Shown here: positions 3,322 to 5,547 of the stretch, piece after piece
Position numbering within the stretch: the first letter of the stretch is position 1
How the letters are laid out: every line of letters begins with the position of its first letter
Source: Planctomycetota bacterium
GTDB lineage: Bacteria > Planctomycetota > Phycisphaerae > Sedimentisphaerales > Anaerohalosphaeraceae
Assembly (NCBI GenBank): GCA_021160785.1
Contig: JAGHBX010000616.1
Location: 1 to 5,547, forward strand
Length of the DNA: 5,547 nucleotides
Reading direction: 5' to 3'
The notes under the pieces: generated by a model
Told to the model about the DNA's origin: nothing
Database searches by the model: none
Seen by the model: the letters and a program-made list of their open reading frames with translations, nothing else
Made by a program: the position numbers and the translations under genes

Positions 3322-5547
3322 ATGGAAACGAAGATTGGGATTGGGATGTTGATAATCGGGGCAATGATCTCAGTGGCGTGTCTGGCGCCGGTCGCCTATG
3401 GCGAAAGCACTGTCAGCCTTGTGGTGGTCGCCCCGAAGACCCTGTACACTGAAAGTCCTGCGACGGTATCCGTCACGGCGGTAACAACCGTAGAGCAGGC
3501 GCCTGCGGTCGTATCGGTGACCATCGGACTCATTTACAACTCATCGACATCCGTGGGCGTGTTCACAGGTTCCACCGACAGCGCAGGCAGGCTTGCAGCA
3601 GAGTTTTACGTCGGCGACGTCGCGCCCGGCGCATACACGCTCGAGATTAAGGCCGAGGGCCTCGAAGAGCCTCTGACTGCCCCGGTGCAGATACGCAAAA
3701 TGCCCATAGTGCTGATCGAGACGGACAAACCCATTTACAAGCCCGGCCAGACCATCAAGGGACGTCTGCTTGTGCTGAGCAACAAACTGCGGCCGCAAAG
3801 CGCCGACGTCGGCGTTGAGATCACCGACGGCAAGGGTGTGAAGATCTTTCGAAAGGAACTCGTGACAAATGCATTTGGCGTGGCGCCTTTCGAGTTGCCG
3901 TTAGCAAGCGAGTTGAACTTCGGCACGTGGAAGATCACCGCCGAGTCGGGATCGTCATCGGGTTTCATTGACGTTCGCGTGGAGAAGTATGTACTTCCGC
4001 GGTTCAACGTGGACCTGAACATGCCGAAGGACTACTTCATTGTCGATGAGAAGATTTCGGGGGCAGTCGAGGCGGCTTACTTTTTCGGAAAAGCCGTTGA
4101 CGGCAGTGTGCGCGTGCGGGCCGAGCGGTATGTGGGCGTGTGGGAGAAATACGCCGAATATACGGCGACGTTGACCGAGGGCAAGGCGGATTTTGTTCTG
4201 CCGGCTGCAGGCTATGTTGCGGGCACGCCCGGCGGCGACGGGTCGGGCTCGGTTCAATTAGAGGTTGTGGTGACCGACACTTCGGGACACGAAGAGAAGA
4301 CCACGAAACTCTTGAAGATTGTCGAATCGTCGGTCGATCATAAGTTGATCGCACTGAGCAGGGTGATAATTCCGGGCCACAACTTCGATGTCATGCTTAT
4401 TGCCGAGAATCAGGAGGGCGACGCCGTCGGCGCTTCGGCTGAATTAGTGTGTACGTATTACGACGAAAACCGGCAGGAACTCAGCGCCGAGAAGCTGTCG
4501 GTTGGAGATTTTGTCGGCTCGACTACCGTGTCCTTCAAAGCGCCTGAGGCTGATGAGGGGATCGCTGCATCCGAGATTCGCAGCACCGTTACCACAGATG
4601 AGGGGATCACGGCGGATGCGGAGTTGACCGTTTATGCCGCCTATTCGCCGAGTGACAGCTTCCTACACCTTAGTCGGGATTCGGAGGGGAGCGTCAATGT
4701 GGGCGATTTCGTCGGCATCGACGTGTTCAAGACGCATGATGCAACGGTCTATTACGATGTGTTCGCAAATGGACATACGATTTGGTCGCAGGCGACGACT
4801 GCGTCGAAGATTATCTTCCGGGCGACACAGCAGATGCTGCCTTCGGCAAAGATAGTGGCGTATATCATCAATCCGAACAATGAGATATCGGCGGATGCGA
4901 TTGAGTTGGATGTGACAATGGACAACGCCGCCGGCCTGGAAGTGAGTTTTGATCGCGAGGAGGTTCTGCCGGGCGATGCGGTTCGTCTATCCATCCAGGC
5001 CGACACCGAAGCGATGGTCGGCCTTGCTATCGTCGATGAGTCGGTCTACGCTCTTAACGAGGGACGGCTCAATATGCAGGAAGTGTTCAACGAACTGGAA
5101 CGTTTGTTTATGGCGCCGCAGTCTGAGACGCATTCTGAGGAGTGGAATAACGGTGCGTATGGTGTTTTCGATGATGCGGGTTTGCAGATATTGACTTCCG
5201 ACGGTCTGGACGTGCCTGAGGGTCGCCAGATATGGCGATGGGACAAGTGGTGGTGGCGGCAGTGGCTGGAGAACGACGCAGTGGGGCCCGGTGTATATGG
5301 CGGCGGCGGCTTGGCCGAAGTTACCCGCATCCGCCAGTTCTTCCCTGAAACGTGGCTGTGGATGCCTGATCTTTTGACCGAGTCGGACGGTAATGCCATA
5401 GTCGAGTTGACCGCTCCGGACAGCATTACGACGTGGCGGCTGCATGCGGTCTCGACCTCGGATGACGGTCTGGGTATCAGCGAATCGGAGTTGCTGGTGT
5501 TCCAGGAGTTTTTCGGCGAGCCGGATCTGCCCTATGCGGTGACGCGC
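3322..5547 (+). CDS. Secreted alpha-2-macroglobulin family protein of animal-like type, N-terminal 742 residues (runs off right edge)
   Basis: A large macroglobulin predicted to be exported and, by family, to trap proteases or tag targets by a thioester. The signal peptide has K4, a hydrophobic stretch 5-25 and probable cleavage after AYG (27). C20 follows SVA, a weak lipobox, so a lipoprotein cannot be excluded. Domains judged by motif: MG1 about 29-130; MG2 from TDKPIYKPGQ (134-143); MG3 from VEKYVLPRFNV (220-230) with FFGKAVDGSVRV; MG4 about 338-446; MG5 about 447-538; MG6 from LEVSFDREEVLPGD (539) through VDESVYAL (571-578). A bait-like insert spans 579-672. FFPETWLWMPDL (673-684) then opens the conserved post-bait region with LTAPDSITTWR and DDGLGIS. 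These motifs match vertebrate A2M, C3 and insect TEP proteins better than E. coli YfhM. Mature visible sequence has a single Cys (C377) and no anaphylatoxin-like domain. The thioester (usually CGEQ) and receptor-binding parts lie beyond the window, so thioester activity is unproven. It has its own promoter and long leader. Confidence 0.93.
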   Translation, partial: METKIGIGMLIIGAMISVACLAPVAYGESTVSLVVVAPKTLYTESPATVSVTAVTTVEQAPAVVSVTIGLIYNSSTSVGVFTGSTDSAGRLAAEFYVGDVAPGAYTLEIKAEGLEEPLTAPVQIRKMPIVLIETDKPIYKPGQTIKGRLLVLSNKLRPQSADVGVEITDGKGVKIFRKELVTNAFGVAPFELPLASELNFGTWKITAESGSSSGFIDVRVEKYVLPRFNVDLNMPKDYFIVDEKISGAVEAAYFFGKAVDGSVRVRAERYVGVWEKYAEYTATLTEGKADFVLPAAGYVAGTPGGDGSGSVQLEVVVTDTSGHEEKTTKLLKIVESSVDHKLIALSRVIIPGHNFDVMLIAENQEGDAVGASAELVCTYYDENRQELSAEKLSVGDFVGSTTVSFKAPEADEGIAASEIRSTVTTDEGITADAELTVYAAYSPSDSFLHLSRDSEGSVNVGDFVGIDVFKTHDATVYYDVFANGHTIWSQATTASKIIFRATQQMLPSAKIVAYIINPNNEISADAIELDVTMDNAAGLEVSFDREEVLPGDAVRLSIQADTEAMVGLAIVDESVYALNEGRLNMQEVFNELERLFMAPQSETHSEEWNNGAYGVFDDAGLQILTSDGLDVPEGRQIWRWDKWWWRQWLENDAVGPGVYGGGGLAEVTRIRQFFPETWLWMPDLLTESDGNAIVELTAPDSITTWRLHAVSTSDDGLGISESELLVFQEFFGEPDLPYAVTR

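Noticed and set aside
4037..4354. Overlapping minus-strand frames within the macroglobulin gene (also 3541-4257 and 4987-5445)
   Set aside because: All are antisense shadows of the continuous 742-codon macroglobulin frame.

Overview
The window looks like a piece of a bacterial chromosome of moderate-to-high GC, most probably from the Planctomycetota or a related PVC lineage. This is an inference from gene content. It rests on a Tat-exported Cys-type sulfatase, a HisF of an unusual sequence variety, a bacterial alpha-2-macroglobulin of animal-like type, a tRNA gene without encoded CCA, and short intergenic repeats. No marker fixes the phylum.

Layout. On the minus strand, positions 1-1847 hold a sulfatase (N-terminal 397 residues, running off the left edge) preceded upstream by a small FMN nitroreductase. 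The 132-bp gap between them carries a compact fold-back structure and a dispersed-repeat-like sequence. A 162-bp divergent spacer then leads to plus-strand genes. These are tRNA-Val(UAC) with its own sigma70-type promoter and terminator, then a single-gene hisF-like unit with a near-consensus promoter and strong ribosome site. After a 275-bp spacer comes a large secreted alpha-2-macroglobulin gene, which runs off the right edge after 742 codons. Neither the sulfatase nor the macroglobulin appears as a complete stop-to-stop frame inside the window; both were found by direct translation. All spaces between genes are shorter than 300 bp.

How the genes relate. They do not form one pathway. The sulfatase (desulfation of sulfated glycans or esters) and the macroglobulin (protease trapping) both act outside the cytoplasm. 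HisF, the nitroreductase and the tRNA are cytoplasmic housekeeping-type functions. Each plus-strand gene has its own promoter, so these look like independent transcription units.

The most interesting item is the macroglobulin. Its visible part follows the vertebrate/TEP layout (MG1 to MG6 with a bait-like insert, then the motif that opens the post-bait region) rather than the E. coli YfhM type, and its putative bait segment holds a striking tryptophan cluster. Second is the HisF-like protein. It keeps both catalytic aspartates but has replaced several residues conserved in classical HisF around the ammonia gate and phosphate-binding loops.
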